Notes: generated by a model not told the origin, from the sequence alone. A stretch of DNA of 64,000 bases from Streptosporangium saharense (GCF_014203715.1 NZ_JACHJP010000003.1:656186-720185); one strand, 5' to 3'. Shown: positions 46,794 through 56,417, counted from the first letter of the stretch. Program-made: numbers and translations.

Positions 46794-48926
46794 TCAGCTC
46801 GCGACCTTGTCCGCCAGGTGGGCGGGCAAAGGCTCGTAGCGCAGGAAGACGCGCCTGAACGTCCCCGTGCCGTGCGACATGGACCTCAGGTCGATCGCGT
46901 AGCGGGTGATCTCAAGCTCGGGCACCTCCGCGCGGACGAGCGTGCGCCCGGTGCCGACCGGCTCGGTGCCGAGCACGCGCCCGCGCCGGGAGGACAGGTC
47001 GGACATCACCGAGCCGACGTGGTCGTCGGGGACCAGCACCGTGACCTCGTCGACAGGTTCGAGCAGCAGCGTGGGGACCTTGGCGGCGGCCTCCTTCAGC
47101 GCGAGGGCCCCGGCGATCTGGAAGGCCATGTCCGAGGAGTCCACGGAGTGGGCCTTGCCGTCGTACAGCGTCACCCGCACGTCGACCAGCGGGTAACCGG
47201 CGAGCACACCGCGCTGCATCTGGGTGCGTACCCCCTTCTCCACGGAGGGGATGAACTGACGCGGCACCACGCCGCCGACGATCTTGTCGACGAACTCGAA
47301 CCCCCCGCCGGAGGGCAGCGGCTCGATCTCCAGGTGGCAGATGGCGTACTGGCCGTGCCCGCCGGTCTGCTTGACGTTGCGGCCCAGGGCCTGGCAGCTG
47401 CCGCCGAAGGTCTCCCTGAGCGGCACCCGGAGCCCGATCTTCTCGACCTCGACGCCGTGCCGCCTGCTCAGGCGGTCCAGCAGGACGTCGGCGTGGGCCT
47501 CGCCCATGCACCACAGCACCAGCTGCCTGGTCTCCGGGTTGTTCTCCAGCCTGAGCGTCGGGTCCTCGGCGACCAGGCGTTGCAGCGCCTGCCCGAGCTT
47601 GTCGTCGTCGGCCTTCGACCTCGCCTGGATCGCCACCGGCAGCAGCGGGTCGGGCATGCTCCAGGCGGTCATCAGCAGCGGCTGTTCCTTGTCGGACAGG
47701 GTGTCGCCGGTCTCGGCGCGCGACAGCTTCGCCACCGCGGCGATGTCGCCCGCCACGCACTTGCCGGTCGTGCGCTGGAGTTTGCCCAGGGGAGAGGAGA
47801 GCGTGCCGATGCGCTCGTCCACGTCGTGGTCCTCGTGCCCCCGCTCGGCCAGCCCGTGGCCGGAGACGTGCACGGTCATGTCGGGGCGCAGTGTCCCGGA
47901 GAACACCCTGACCAGGCTGATGCGGCCGACGTAGGGGTCGCTGGTGGTCTTGACGACCTCGGCCACGAGCGGGCCGTCCGGGTCGCAGGCGATGTCGGTG
48001 ACCGGCTTGCCGTCGATCGTGGTGATCTCGGGCAGCGGGTGTTCGAGCGGGGAGGGGAAGCCCTGGGTGATGAGTTCGAGGACCTCGAAGGCACCGACGC
48101 CGCCCCCGGTGGCGAGCACCGGGTAGAAGCCTCCGCGGGCCACGGCTTTCTCCAGGTCGCCGATGAGGGTCTCGGTGCCGATCTCCTCACCCGAGAGGTA
48201 ACGGTCCATCAGGGACTCGTCCTCGCTCTCCTGGATGATCCCCTCGATCAGGGAGGGGCGGTAGGCGTCGATCCCGTCCCGCTGCGCGGGGCCGGGGTCG
48301 CTCTCAGAGCGCGTGCCGCCGCCGTAGCCGTAGAACCGCTGGGTCAGCAGCCCGACGAGGCCCTTCAGCTCGCCGCCCTCGGTGACCGGGAGGTACAGCG
48401 GGGCCACGCCGTCGCCGAAGGCGTCCTGGCAGGCGGCCAGCACCTCGTCGAACTCGGCCCGCTGGTGGTCGAGCTTCGTGATCACCACGGCCCGGGGCAT
48501 CCCGACGGCCGCGCACTCCTCCCAGAGCATCCGGGTCAGGCCGTCGATCCCCTCCGAGGCGGAGACCACGAAGAGCGCCGCGTCCGCCGCGCGCAGCCCG
48601 GCACGCAGGTCACCGACGAAGTCGGCGTAACCGGGGGTGTCCAGCAGGTTGATCTTGACGCCGTTGTGGACCAGCGGGGCCAGGGTCAGGTTCACCGAAC
48701 GCTGCTGGCGCACCTCGACCTCGTCGAAGTCGCTGACCGTGCCGCCGTCCTCGACCCGGCCCGCGCGCTGCACGGTCCTGGTCGCGGCCAGCAGCGTCTC
48801 CACCAGGGTCGTCTTGCCCGAGCCGGAATGGCCGACCAGCACGACATTGCGAATCATGTCCGGCCGGTCGGCCGCGGGCGCCCTACCCGCGGCTCCCGTT
48901 GTCCCGCCGGTTGCCTTCTCTGCCAC
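46794..48926 (-). CDS. elongation factor G-like protein EF-G2
   Basis: 710 aa from GTG 48926, with GGGAGG upstream (longer starts have an unlikely Arg-rich N-terminus). GTPase motifs: GHSGSGKTTL (about residues 31-40), the switch II LLDTPGYADFVGDL, and TKLDHQRAEFDEV where canonical EF-G has NKxD. Domains III-V follow (LVLWCMGEAHADVLLDRL; FGGSCQALGRNVKQTGGHGQYAICHLEIEPL; VPTLLLEPVDEVTVLVPDDHVGSVMSDLSSRRGRVLG). Known EF-G2 proteins of actinobacteria bind ribosomes but do not replace EF-G1; the role is unsettled. The Asn-to-Thr change in the guanine-binding motif is seen in this subfamily and may change nucleotide specificity. Confidence 0.92.
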   Translation of the reverse strand: MAEKATGGTTGAAGRAPAADRPDMIRNVVLVGHSGSGKTTLVETLLAATRTVQRAGRVEDGGTVSDFDEVEVRQQRSVNLTLAPLVHNGVKINLLDTPGYADFVGDLRAGLRAADAALFVVSASEGIDGLTRMLWEECAAVGMPRAVVITKLDHQRAEFDEVLAACQDAFGDGVAPLYLPVTEGGELKGLVGLLTQRFYGYGGGTRSESDPGPAQRDGIDAYRPSLIEGIIQESEDESLMDRYLSGEEIGTETLIGDLEKAVARGGFYPVLATGGGVGAFEVLELITQGFPSPLEHPLPEITTIDGKPVTDIACDPDGPLVAEVVKTTSDPYVGRISLVRVFSGTLRPDMTVHVSGHGLAERGHEDHDVDERIGTLSSPLGKLQRTTGKCVAGDIAAVAKLSRAETGDTLSDKEQPLLMTAWSMPDPLLPVAIQARSKADDDKLGQALQRLVAEDPTLRLENNPETRQLVLWCMGEAHADVLLDRLSRRHGVEVEKIGLRVPLRETFGGSCQALGRNVKQTGGHGQYAICHLEIEPLPSGGGFEFVDKIVGGVVPRQFIPSVEKGVRTQMQRGVLAGYPLVDVRVTLYDGKAHSVDSSDMAFQIAGALALKEAAAKVPTLLLEPVDEVTVLVPDDHVGSVMSDLSSRRGRVLGTEPVGTGRTLVRAEVPELEITRYAIDLRSMSHGTGTFRRVFLRYEPLPAHLADKVAS

Positions 48927-49125
48927 GTCGCCTCCCGCGTCGTTGCCGAAGGAGCGCGGCCGCGTGCGGCCACACCCCGGGGTCCGCCGCCGCGTCCGTA
49001 CACCGCAAGGACGCGGTGTGTTCACCAAATACCCATGTGGCGAATATCACAAGAGGGCCGAGGTGATCCGGTCGCGGAGCGTTGGATGCGCGCTCACAGG
49101 TTGTGTGGCCTACGATCGGAGCGCG

Positions 49126-49743
49126 ATGCTGAAACTTCTGCGCCCCGCCGTGACCCGAATCCTGACCCCCCTTGGCAGGGCGCTCGCCCGCCGGGGGATC
49201 AGCCCCAACATGGTCACCGCGGTCGGCACGATCGGCACCGTGGCCGCGGCTCTTTTCTTCTATCCCCGTGGGCAGTTGTTCCCCGGCAGCGTCGTGATCA
49301 CTATTTTCGTGCTGGCCGACCTGCTCGACGGGGTCATGGCCAGGATGACGGGCCCGGGCAGCCTGTGGGGCGCCTTCCTCGACTCGACCCTCGACCGCGT
49401 CGGCGACGCCGGCATCTTCTCCGGCCTGGTGATCTGGCTCATGCTGGACGGGCAGCGGGTGCTGGCGATGGTCGCGTTGTTCTGCCTGGTCGCCGGGGCC
49501 GTGGTCTCCTACGTCAAGGCCAGGGCCGAGGGGCTCGGCCTGACGTGCGACGTCGGTCTCGTCGAACGGCCGGAGCGGCTGGTCGTCGGACTGGTCGCCG
49601 CGGGGATCGGCGGGCTCGGCGTGCCGTACGTGCTGGCGGTCGGGCTCTGGCTGCTCGCCGTGGGAAGCGCAGTCACGGTCGTCCAGCGTCTCCTGCACGT
49701 CTACCGCCAGGCGTCCTCCCCGGCGTCACGCCCCCTCCGCTGA
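49126..49743 (+). CDS. pgsA: phosphatidylinositol phosphate synthase (CDP-alcohol phosphotransferase)
   Basis: 205 aa from ATG 49126, five to six membrane helices. The CDP-alcohol phosphotransferase signature DxxDGxxARx(8)GxxxDxxxD is complete: DLLDGVMARMTGPGSL then WGAFLDSTLD (about residues 65-92). The position just before patA and pimA identifies it as the enzyme that makes phosphatidylinositol phosphate from CDP-diacylglycerol, the base of PI and PIMs in actinobacteria. A TACGAT -10-like box lies 11-16 bp before the ATG. Confidence 0.93.
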   Translation: MLKLLRPAVTRILTPLGRALARRGISPNMVTAVGTIGTVAAALFFYPRGQLFPGSVVITIFVLADLLDGVMARMTGPGSLWGAFLDSTLDRVGDAGIFSGLVIWLMLDGQRVLAMVALFCLVAGAVVSYVKARAEGLGLTCDVGLVERPERLVVGLVAAGIGGLGVPYVLAVGLWLLAVGSAVTVVQRLLHVYRQASSPASRPLR

Positions 49744-49755
49744 TCGGGAAAAGCG

Positions 49756-50670
49756 ATGACAGGCAAGCCCTCCCTCCAGGATCGTCTCGTCGCCGCGGGG
49801 TTCGGCGCGGGCTGGGCGATCGTCCCCCACCTGCCGAAACGCCTCACGGCCTGGGCCTTCAGGACGGCCGCCGACCGGCTGTGGAGGCGCCGTGGCTCCT
49901 CCGTCCTGCGTCTTGAGGCCAACCTCGCCCGGGTGAAGGGCACCTCGAAGGACGACCCGGCGATCAGGGAGCTGAGCCGCGAGGGCATGCGCTCCTACTT
50001 CCGCTACTTCCACGAGGTCTTCCGCCTGCCCTCCATGCCGAAGCAGGAGATCGTCTCCCGCATGCGCGCCACCGGCGTCCAGCAGGTCTACGACAACCTC
50101 GACGCGGGCCGAGGGGTCGTCCTGGCGTTGCCGCACATGGGCAACTGGGACATGGCGGGCGCCTGGTTCACCGCGGAGGGGCACCCGTTCACCACGGTCG
50201 CCGAACGGCTGCGGCCCGAGTCGCTGTTCCTGCGCTACACGGCCTTCAGGGAGGGGCTGGGCATGGAGGTGCTGCCGCTGACCGGGGGGGACGGGCACAC
50301 CTTCGGCACCCTGTCGCAGCGGCTGAGGGCGGGGGGCGCGGTCGCGCTGCCCGCCGAGCGCGACCTCACGGCCAAGGGCGTCGAGGTCCAGTTCTTCGGC
50401 TCGGCCACGCGCATGCCGGCCGGGCCCGCCCTGCTGGCCGTGCACACGGGGGCGGCGCTGATCCCGGCGATCCTGTGGTTCGAGGGAGACGACTGGGGCC
50501 TGCAGTTCCACGACGAGATCACCGTCCCGGCGGAGGGCACCCGCGCGGAGAAGGTGGCGGTCGTCTCCCAGGCCCTGGCCTGCGTCTTCGAGAAGGGCAT
50601 CGCGGAGCACCCGCAGGACTGGCACATGCTCCAGCGCCTCTGGCTGGAGGACCTGGAGCCCCGGACATGA
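49756..50670 (+). CDS. patA: phosphatidylinositol mannoside acyltransferase
   Basis: 304 aa from ATG 49756, 12 bp after pgsA. It belongs to the LpxL/HtrB-like acyltransferases: VVLALPHMGNWDMAGAWF carries the HxxxxD motif (about residues 123-140), followed by VAERLRPESLFLRYTAFREGLGMEVLPLTGG and ALPAERDLTAKGVEVQFFGSATRMPAGPALLAVHTGAALIPAILW. In PIM synthesis it adds an acyl chain to mannose of PIM1 or PIM2. N-terminal amphipathic helix binds the inner face of the membrane. Same operon as pgsA and pimA. Confidence 0.93.
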   Translation: MTGKPSLQDRLVAAGFGAGWAIVPHLPKRLTAWAFRTAADRLWRRRGSSVLRLEANLARVKGTSKDDPAIRELSREGMRSYFRYFHEVFRLPSMPKQEIVSRMRATGVQQVYDNLDAGRGVVLALPHMGNWDMAGAWFTAEGHPFTTVAERLRPESLFLRYTAFREGLGMEVLPLTGGDGHTFGTLSQRLRAGGAVALPAERDLTAKGVEVQFFGSATRMPAGPALLAVHTGAALIPAILWFEGDDWGLQFHDEITVPAEGTRAEKVAVVSQALACVFEKGIAEHPQDWHMLQRLWLEDLEPRT

Positions 50671-50707
50671 CCACCGTCACGGAGAACGACAGGAAGGCGG
50701 CGCGGCG

Positions 50708-51829
50708 GTGAGGATCGGCATCGTCTGCCCCTACACCTGGGACGTGCCCGGCGGTGTCCAGGCGCACATCCGCGACCTGGCCGAGGCCCTCATCGAGGAG
50801 GGGCACCAGGTCTCGGTCATCGCCCCCGCCTCGGAGAACGCCCCCCTTCCCGCCTACGTGACCTCGGTCGGCAGGGCGGTCCCGGTGCCCTTCAACGGCT
50901 CGGTCGCCAGGCTGTCGTTCGGCTTCCTGTCGGCCAACCGGGTGCGGCGCTGGGTGCGCGAGGGCCGGTTCGACGTGCTGCACGTGCACGAGCCCGCCGT
51001 ACCGTCCGTCGGGCTGCTGGCCTGCTGGGTGGCCAGGGGACCGATCGTGGCGACCTTCCACACCTCCCACGAGCGTTACCGCTCGCTGTCGGTCACGACG
51101 CCGGTGCTCATGAGCGCGCTGGAGAAGATCAGCGGCCGGATCGCGGTCTCCGACGCCGCGAGGAAGACCCTGGTCGAGTTCATCGGCGGTGACGCGGTGC
51201 TCATCCCCAACGGGGTCGCGGTCGGCCGTTACGCCGACGCCGAGCCGCTGCCCGGCTGGGACGAGGGCGAGGTGATCGGCTTCCTCGGGCGGATGGACGA
51301 GCCGCGCAAGGGGCTGCCCGTGCTGCTCGACGCCTTCGCCATGCTCGCCGAGAAACGCCCCGGGCTGCGCCTGCTGGTCGCCGGTCCCGGGGACGCGCAG
51401 GAGGCCCTGGCGCGGGTCCCGGCCCCCTTCCGCGACCGCGTCGGCCTGCTCGGCATGGTCAGCGAGGAGGACAAGGTCCGCGCCTACCACTCGGTCGACG
51501 TGTTCTGCGCGCCGAACCTGGGCGGAGAGAGCTTCGGCATCGTGCTCACCGAGGCGATGTCCGCCGGTGCCGCGATCCTGGCCAGTGACATCCCCGCCTT
51601 CCGCAAGGTGCTCGACGACGGCCAGGCGGGGGCGCTGTTCGAGACCGGCGACGCCGCCTCGCTCGCCCGTGAGGCCGCGGCGCTGCTCGACGACCCGGTG
51701 CGCAGGGCCAAGCTGTCCGAGGGGGCGCGGCAGGCGGTGTGGAAGTACGACTGGTCGACGGTCGCCCGCGACGTGCTGCGGGTCTACGAGACCGTCGCCG
51801 GCACCACGGGCGTCGAGGAGGACGACTAA
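50708..51829 (+). CDS. pimA: phosphatidylinositol alpha-mannosyltransferase
   Basis: 373 aa from GTG 50708. GT4-type glycosyltransferase that puts the first mannose on phosphatidylinositol from GDP-mannose. Visible: N-terminal Rossmann start MRIGIVCPYTWDVPGGVQAHIRDLAEALIEEGHQVSVIAPAS, the HVHEPAVPSVGLLA block, VVATFHTSHERYRSL-like ATFHTSHERYR, FLGRMDEPRKGLPVLLDAF (donor-site Arg/Lys, about residues 194-212) and the E-x7-E motif in GGESFGIVLTEAMSAGAAILASDIPAF (about residues 275-300). Complete. Confidence 0.96.
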   Translation: MRIGIVCPYTWDVPGGVQAHIRDLAEALIEEGHQVSVIAPASENAPLPAYVTSVGRAVPVPFNGSVARLSFGFLSANRVRRWVREGRFDVLHVHEPAVPSVGLLACWVARGPIVATFHTSHERYRSLSVTTPVLMSALEKISGRIAVSDAARKTLVEFIGGDAVLIPNGVAVGRYADAEPLPGWDEGEVIGFLGRMDEPRKGLPVLLDAFAMLAEKRPGLRLLVAGPGDAQEALARVPAPFRDRVGLLGMVSEEDKVRAYHSVDVFCAPNLGGESFGIVLTEAMSAGAAILASDIPAFRKVLDDGQAGALFETGDAASLAREAAALLDDPVRRAKLSEGARQAVWKYDWSTVARDVLRVYETVAGTTGVEEDD

Positions 51830-51832
51830 TAG

Positions 51833-52372
51833 GTGACGACCACCCTGATCCTGGTCGTGGGCGCGATCGTGCTGCTCACCGCCGTCTACGTCTCCTGGCG
51901 GGCCGGGCGCCTGGACCGCCTGCACATCCGTCTTGAGCTGGCCCGCGAGTCTCTGGACGCCGCTCTGGTACGGCGGGCGGCCGTGGCCCTCGAACTGGCC
52001 GCCTCCCGGCTCCTCGACCCGGCGACGAGCCTGGTGCTCGCCACCGCGGCGCACGAGGCCCGCACCGCGGGTCCCGAGGAGCGTGAGCACGCCGAGAGCG
52101 ACCTGTCGCGCGCGCTGCGGGCGGTCGTGGACCAGGAGCGTTTCCGCGACCGCCTGGCCGACGTTCCCGAGGGGGGTCCGTTGCTTGAGGAGCTGGACGC
52201 CGCGGTGGCCAAGGTGATCTACTCCCGCCGCTTCTACAACAACGCCGTGGACGTGACGCGCACCGCCCAGCGCCGGTGGCTGGCCAGGACCCTCAGGCTG
52301 GCCGGGCACACCGCCTATCCCGCCTTCTTCGAGATCGACGACACCCCCCCGAAGGCGCTCGCCATCGAATAG
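51833..52372 (+). CDS. LemA-like membrane-anchored protein
   Basis: 179 aa from GTG 51833, 4 nt after pimA. One N-terminal membrane helix (TTLILVVGAIVLLTAVYVSW) is followed by a long helical region rich in Leu, Ala, Glu and Arg. The segment VIYSRRFYNNAVDVTRTAQRRW is like the LemA family YNxAV motif, and the C-terminus has AYPAFFEIDDTPPKALAIE. In actinobacteria a gene of this kind usually follows pimA. Function unknown; probably structural or envelope-related. Confidence 0.8.
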   Translation: MTTTLILVVGAIVLLTAVYVSWRAGRLDRLHIRLELARESLDAALVRRAAVALELAASRLLDPATSLVLATAAHEARTAGPEEREHAESDLSRALRAVVDQERFRDRLADVPEGGPLLEELDAAVAKVIYSRRFYNNAVDVTRTAQRRWLARTLRLAGHTAYPAFFEIDDTPPKALAIE

Positions 52373-52454
52373 GGCGGACGGAACTCGGATATCCGGCAAG
52401 TCGGTCACAGGTAAGCTCTTGGGCGTTTCGTGGCCGATTTGAGGAGATGAGACC

Positions 52455-53468
52455 GTGCGGGTGCCCCGGATGATCGCCGTCGCGCTGGCGGGAGTGGCTG
52501 TTCTCGGGCCCGTGGCGGCCTGTTCCTCGAACGAGCCCGCAGCCGGAGGCAGTCCGCAGGCCGCTCCCTCCGCGTCGGAGACGCCGACCCCCGAGCCCCC
52601 GCCGACCCATCCCTTCACCGGGCTTCCCGGCGCCGCCCGCAGGCCCGTGCTCGCCGCGAAGATCGAGAACACCTCGGCGGGCAAGCCCCAGCTCGGTCTC
52701 AGGAGCGCCGACATCGTCTACGTCGAGCAGGTCGAGGCGGGGCTGACCCGGTTGATGGCCATCTTCTCCTCGAAGCTGCCGCCCAAGATCGGCCCGGTCC
52801 GCAGCGCCAGGATCTCCGACCTGCACATCCTTCCGCAGTTCGGCAAGCCCGCCCTGGCCTACTCGGGCGTCCAGACCAAGATGATCCCCAGGGTCCAGGA
52901 GGCGTCCCTGGTGGACGTCTCCGACAGCAGGGCCCCCGGCGCCTACTACCGTGAGCCCGGCCGCTACGCGCCCTACAACCTGTTCGCCACCACCAAGCAA
53001 CTGCTGGCCAAGGCGCCGGGAGCCTCCAAGGCCAAGGACATCGGCTTCACCTTCGGCGACGCCCCCGAGGGAGGCGTGGACAGGAAGGCGTTCACGGTCA
53101 AGTATCCGGCGGCGCGCTTCACCTTCGCCTGGTCGCAGCAGGCGGGCAGGTGGCTGGTCTGGCAGGACGGTAAGAAGGACATGGCGGCCGAGGGCGGCCA
53201 GCTCGGCGCCCCCACGATCGTCGTGCAGTACGCCAAGACCGAACGCTCGGAGTATCACGACCTGAACCAGAGCTACACGCCCCTGGTGCACAGCGTCGGC
53301 AAGGGCAGGGCGGTCGTGCTCAGGGACGGCAAGGCGTTCAAGGCCACCTGGTCGCGCAAGACCGAGGAGGACGGCACGGTCTTCAGCACCGAGGCGGGTG
53401 AGCCGATGAACTTCGCCCCCGGCCAGGTGTGGGTCGTGCTTGCCGCACCCAAGCCTGTCATTCCCTGA
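52455..53468 (+). CDS. DUF3048 (YerB-like) lipoprotein
   Basis: 337 aa from GTG 52455. Signal peptide with lipobox VAACSSNE (Cys about residue 23), then a Pro/Ser/Thr/Glu-rich linker. The DUF3048 body starts at THPFTGLPGAARRPVLAAKIENTSAGKPQLGLRSADIVYVEQVEAGLTRLMAIFSSKLPPKIGPVRSARISDLHIL (about residues 51-125), and the C-terminal DUF3048_C has VQYAKTERSEYHDLNQSYTPLVHSVGKGRAVVLRDGKAFKATWSR. Role unknown; surface-exposed. Confidence 0.88.
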   Translation: MRVPRMIAVALAGVAVLGPVAACSSNEPAAGGSPQAAPSASETPTPEPPPTHPFTGLPGAARRPVLAAKIENTSAGKPQLGLRSADIVYVEQVEAGLTRLMAIFSSKLPPKIGPVRSARISDLHILPQFGKPALAYSGVQTKMIPRVQEASLVDVSDSRAPGAYYREPGRYAPYNLFATTKQLLAKAPGASKAKDIGFTFGDAPEGGVDRKAFTVKYPAARFTFAWSQQAGRWLVWQDGKKDMAAEGGQLGAPTIVVQYAKTERSEYHDLNQSYTPLVHSVGKGRAVVLRDGKAFKATWSRKTEEDGTVFSTEAGEPMNFAPGQVWVVLAAPKPVIP

Positions 53469-53629
53469 AACCCGCTACGGTCCTTACCATCATGTCCAAG
53501 GAGATCGCGTAAGCGCGACAAGATGGTGTGTAAGGGCACATGCCACCCAGCGCCTACGATAGAGAACGCCGGAAACCGCCCAGGGAGGCGGACCGTGATC
53601 CGCATCCCACCCGTCGTGAGGTAGAGACC

Positions 53630-54544
53630 GTGTCCAGCAGCACGCCCGAAGTCACCGAGACCGCCGTCACCGGAACCGCCCGGGTGAAGCGCGGCATGGC
53701 AGAGATGCTCAAGGGCGGCGTCATCATGGACGTCGTCACCCCGGAGCAGGCCAAGATCGCAGAGGACGCCGGTGCCGTCGCCGTCATGGCCCTTGAGCGG
53801 GTCCCCGCCGACATCCGCGCCCAGGGTGGCGTCTCGCGGATGAGCGACCCCGACATGATCGACGGCATCATCTCCGCCGTCTCCATCCCGGTCATGGCCA
53901 AGGCCCGTATCGGCCACTTCGTCGAGGCGCAGGTGCTCCAGTCGCTCGGCGTCGACTACATCGACGAGTCGGAGGTGCTGACCCCGGCCGACTACGCCAA
54001 CCACATCGACAAGTGGCGCTTCACCGTGCCCTTCGTCTGTGGCGCGACCAACCTGGGCGAGGCGCTGCGCCGCATCACCGAGGGCGCGGCGATGATCCGC
54101 TCCAAGGGTGAGGCGGGTACCGGCGACGTCTCGAACGCCACCATGCACATGCGCAAGATCCGCGGTGAGCTCAAGCGGCTGTCCTCGCTGCCCGAGGACG
54201 AGCTGTTCGTCGCGGCCAAGGAGCTGCAGGCGCCGTACGAGCTGGTGGCCGAGGTCGCGAAGGCGGGCAAGCTGCCCGTCGTGCTCTTCACCGCGGGCGG
54301 CATCGCGACCCCGGCCGACGCCGCGATGATGATGCAGCTCGGCGCGGAGGGCGTGTTCGTCGGCTCCGGCATCTTCAAGTCGGGCAACCCGGCCCAGCGC
54401 GCCGCGGCGATCGTCAAGGCCACCACCTTCTACGACGACCCGGACGTCATCGCCAAGGTCTCCCGGGGCCTGGGCGAGGCCATGGTCGGCATCAACGTCG
54501 ACGACATCCCGGCCCCGCACCGCCTCGCGGAGCGCGGCTGGTAG
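53630..54544 (+). CDS. pdxS: pyridoxal 5'-phosphate synthase, PdxS (lyase) subunit
   Basis: 304 aa from GTG 53630 (GAGG upstream). It builds PLP from ribose 5-phosphate, glyceraldehyde 3-phosphate and ammonia delivered by PdxT. The sequence is strongly conserved: [59 protein letters not shown] (about residues 15-75), the Lys of the ribulose imine in [19 protein letters not shown], and [41 protein letters not shown]. The glutaminase gene pdxT lies 3.6 kb downstream, separated by three unrelated genes. A strong terminator follows directly. Confidence 0.97.
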   Translation: MSSSTPEVTETAVTGTARVKRGMAEMLKGGVIMDVVTPEQAKIAEDAGAVAVMALERVPADIRAQGGVSRMSDPDMIDGIISAVSIPVMAKARIGHFVEAQVLQSLGVDYIDESEVLTPADYANHIDKWRFTVPFVCGATNLGEALRRITEGAAMIRSKGEAGTGDVSNATMHMRKIRGELKRLSSLPEDELFVAAKELQAPYELVAEVAKAGKLPVVLFTAGGIATPADAAMMMQLGAEGVFVGSGIFKSGNPAQRAAAIVKATTFYDDPDVIAKVSRGLGEAMVGINVDDIPAPHRLAERGW

Positions 54545-54560
54545 GGCTGGACCACGGGAA

Positions 54561-54590
54561 GGCGGCGTCTTTGCGGGACGCCGCCTTTTT
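54561..54590 (+). terminator. rho-independent terminator after pdxS
   Basis: GGCGGCGTC (54561-54569), loop TTTGCGG, GACGCCGCC (54577-54585), then five T. Confidence 0.9.
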
Positions 54591-54674
54591 CATGACCGGG
54601 AACGTTAACGGCTGAGTCATGATCGTGGGTAAGGCTGGCGGTCGTCCACGTCCGACGACCCAAGAAGGGCCCCC

Positions 54675-56336
54675 ATGTCCCGGCTCAGCCGACGCTCCTT
54701 CCTCGTCACCGGCGTCACCGGCCTCGCGGCGGCGCGCCTTGGCGCCCCGGCCACTCCCGCCGCCTCCGCCCGTCAACCGCGTTCCGACCCCTTCACCCTC
54801 GGCGTCGCCTCCGGTGATCCGAGCCCCGGCGGGTTCGTGATCTGGACCAGGCTCGCCCCCCAGCCGCTGGCCGAGGACGGCCTCGGCGGCATGCCCGACC
54901 TCCCCTTCCCGGTCCAGTGGCAGGTCTACGCCGACGTGGCGGGCCGAAGACTGGTCAGGCGGGGTACGGCTGTCGCGGACAGGCAGTGGGGACACTCAGT
55001 CCACGTCGAGATCGACGGCCTCGACCCGGGCAGGGAGTACTGGTACCGCTTCAGGGCCGGGCCGTACCTGTCGCCGGTCGGCAGGGCCAGGACCGCCCCG
55101 CACCCGCTGGCCCTCGGCACCGGCCTGACGATGGCCTTCGTCTCGTGCGCCCAGTACGAGCACGGCCACTTCACCGCCTACCGGCGCCTGGCCGAGGACG
55201 AGCCCGACCTGGTCCTGCATCTGGGCGACTACCAGTACGAGTACGCCCGCGACACCTACACCATCCCCGGCGGCAACGTCCGCGACCACGAGGGGCCCGA
55301 GACCGAGACGCTGGCGAACTACCGGCAGCGGCACGCGCAGTACAAGACCGACCCCGACCTGCGGGCGGCGCACGCGGCAGCGCCCTGGCTGGTCGTCTGG
55401 GACGACCACGAACTGGACAACAACTGGGCGGACGAGGTGCCGGAACGCCCCGAGGTCCCGCAGCCAGGCTTCCTCGCCCGGCGCGCCGCGGCCTTCCGCG
55501 CCTACTACGAGAACATGCCGCTGCGGCGCACCTCCGTCCCCCAGGGTATCGACACGCAGCTCTACCGGCGCGTCCACTGGGGAACCCTGGCCACCTTCCA
55601 CATGCTCGACACCCGGCAGTACCGCGACGACCAGGGCTGCGGCGACGGCTACCGCGACTGCCCGGCCGCTACGGACCCGGCGCGCTCGATCACGGGGGAG
55701 GCCCAGGAGCGCTGGCTGCTGGACGGTTTCCGCAGGTCGCGGGCGAGGTGGGACGTCATCGGCCAGCAGGTCTTCTTCGCCCAGCGCGACAGTGACGAGG
55801 GACCCGCCAAGATCACCAGCCAGGACGCCTGGGACGGCTACGTCGCCTCGCGGCGGCGGATCACCCAGGGGTGGGTGGACGCGGGGGTGCGCAACCTGGT
55901 CGTGCTCACCGGCGACGTGCACGCCCACTGGGCCGCCGACCTCAAGCTCGACTACGACGACCCGACCACGCCGACGGTCGGCTCCGAGCTGGTCACGACC
56001 TCCGTGACCACCGGTGGCGACGGCGCCGACTCCGACCCGCGCACGCAGCCGTTCCTCAGGATCAACCCGCACCTGCGCTTCTACAACAACCAGCGCGGCT
56101 ACGTGCTCACCCGGTTCGAGCCGGACCTGCTGACCGCCGACTTCACGGTCCTGCCGCAGGTACGGCAGGGCGGCGCCCAGGCGCACGTGAAGGCGACCTT
56201 CGTGGTCGAGGACCGGGTGCCCGGAGTGCGGCAGACCTACCTGCGCCCGGTCGCCCCCGCGGCGAGCAGGATGCCCATGGAGCCGGAGGCCGACCTCATC
56301 AGGGAGGTCATCGACCTGGAGACCAACCGCCCCTGA
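54675..56336 (+). CDS. phoD: alkaline phosphatase PhoD-type, Tat-secreted
   Basis: 553 aa from ATG 54675. The N-terminus is a Tat signal (RLSRRSFLVTGVTGLAAARLG). The N-terminal PhoD domain is PFTLGVASGDPSPGGFVIWTRLAPQPL (about residues 39-65). The metal-binding metallophosphatase core shows FVSCAQYEHGHFTAYRRL, VLHLGDYQYEY, VWDDHELDNNW, LDTRQYRDDQ, VVLTGDVHAHW, and ELVTTSVTTGGDG. These contain the Cys, Asp, Asn and His ligands of Fe/Ca PhoD enzymes. It splits phosphodiesters and phosphomonoesters outside the cell when phosphate is low. No pho box identified. It is inserted between pdxS and pdxT. Confidence 0.95.
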   Translation: MSRLSRRSFLVTGVTGLAAARLGAPATPAASARQPRSDPFTLGVASGDPSPGGFVIWTRLAPQPLAEDGLGGMPDLPFPVQWQVYADVAGRRLVRRGTAVADRQWGHSVHVEIDGLDPGREYWYRFRAGPYLSPVGRARTAPHPLALGTGLTMAFVSCAQYEHGHFTAYRRLAEDEPDLVLHLGDYQYEYARDTYTIPGGNVRDHEGPETETLANYRQRHAQYKTDPDLRAAHAAAPWLVVWDDHELDNNWADEVPERPEVPQPGFLARRAAAFRAYYENMPLRRTSVPQGIDTQLYRRVHWGTLATFHMLDTRQYRDDQGCGDGYRDCPAATDPARSITGEAQERWLLDGFRRSRARWDVIGQQVFFAQRDSDEGPAKITSQDAWDGYVASRRRITQGWVDAGVRNLVVLTGDVHAHWAADLKLDYDDPTTPTVGSELVTTSVTTGGDGADSDPRTQPFLRINPHLRFYNNQRGYVLTRFEPDLLTADFTVLPQVRQGGAQAHVKATFVVEDRVPGVRQTYLRPVAPAASRMPMEPEADLIREVIDLETNRP

Positions 56337-56340
56337 CCCC

Positions 56341-56377
56341 AACGGGACGACGCATATCCCGCGTCGTCCCGTTTTTT
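56341..56377 (+). terminator. rho-independent terminator after phoD
   Basis: A 13-nt arm AACGGGACGACGC (56341-56353), loop ATATCCC, GCGTCGTCCCGTT and a T-run (to 56377). Very strong. Confidence 0.93.
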
Positions 56378-56388
56378 CCGGAATAATG

Positions 56389-56417
56389 GTTAGTCAGGCT
56401 AAGTTAGACTGACTAAC
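56389..56417 (+). promoter_or_regulatory. MarR operator palindrome
   Basis: GTTAGTCAG (56389-56397) and CTGACTAAC (56409-56417) form a perfect 9-bp inverted repeat with an 11-nt spacer (GCTAAGTTAGA) that ends one base before the marR start codon. Such a position is expected for MarR autoregulation. The spacer also contains TTAG, so a half-site may be repeated. Confidence 0.8.

Noticed and set aside
46818..49916. A 1032-codon plus-strand open frame
   Set aside because: Antisense shadow of the EF-G2 gene that then overlaps pgsA in a wrong frame.
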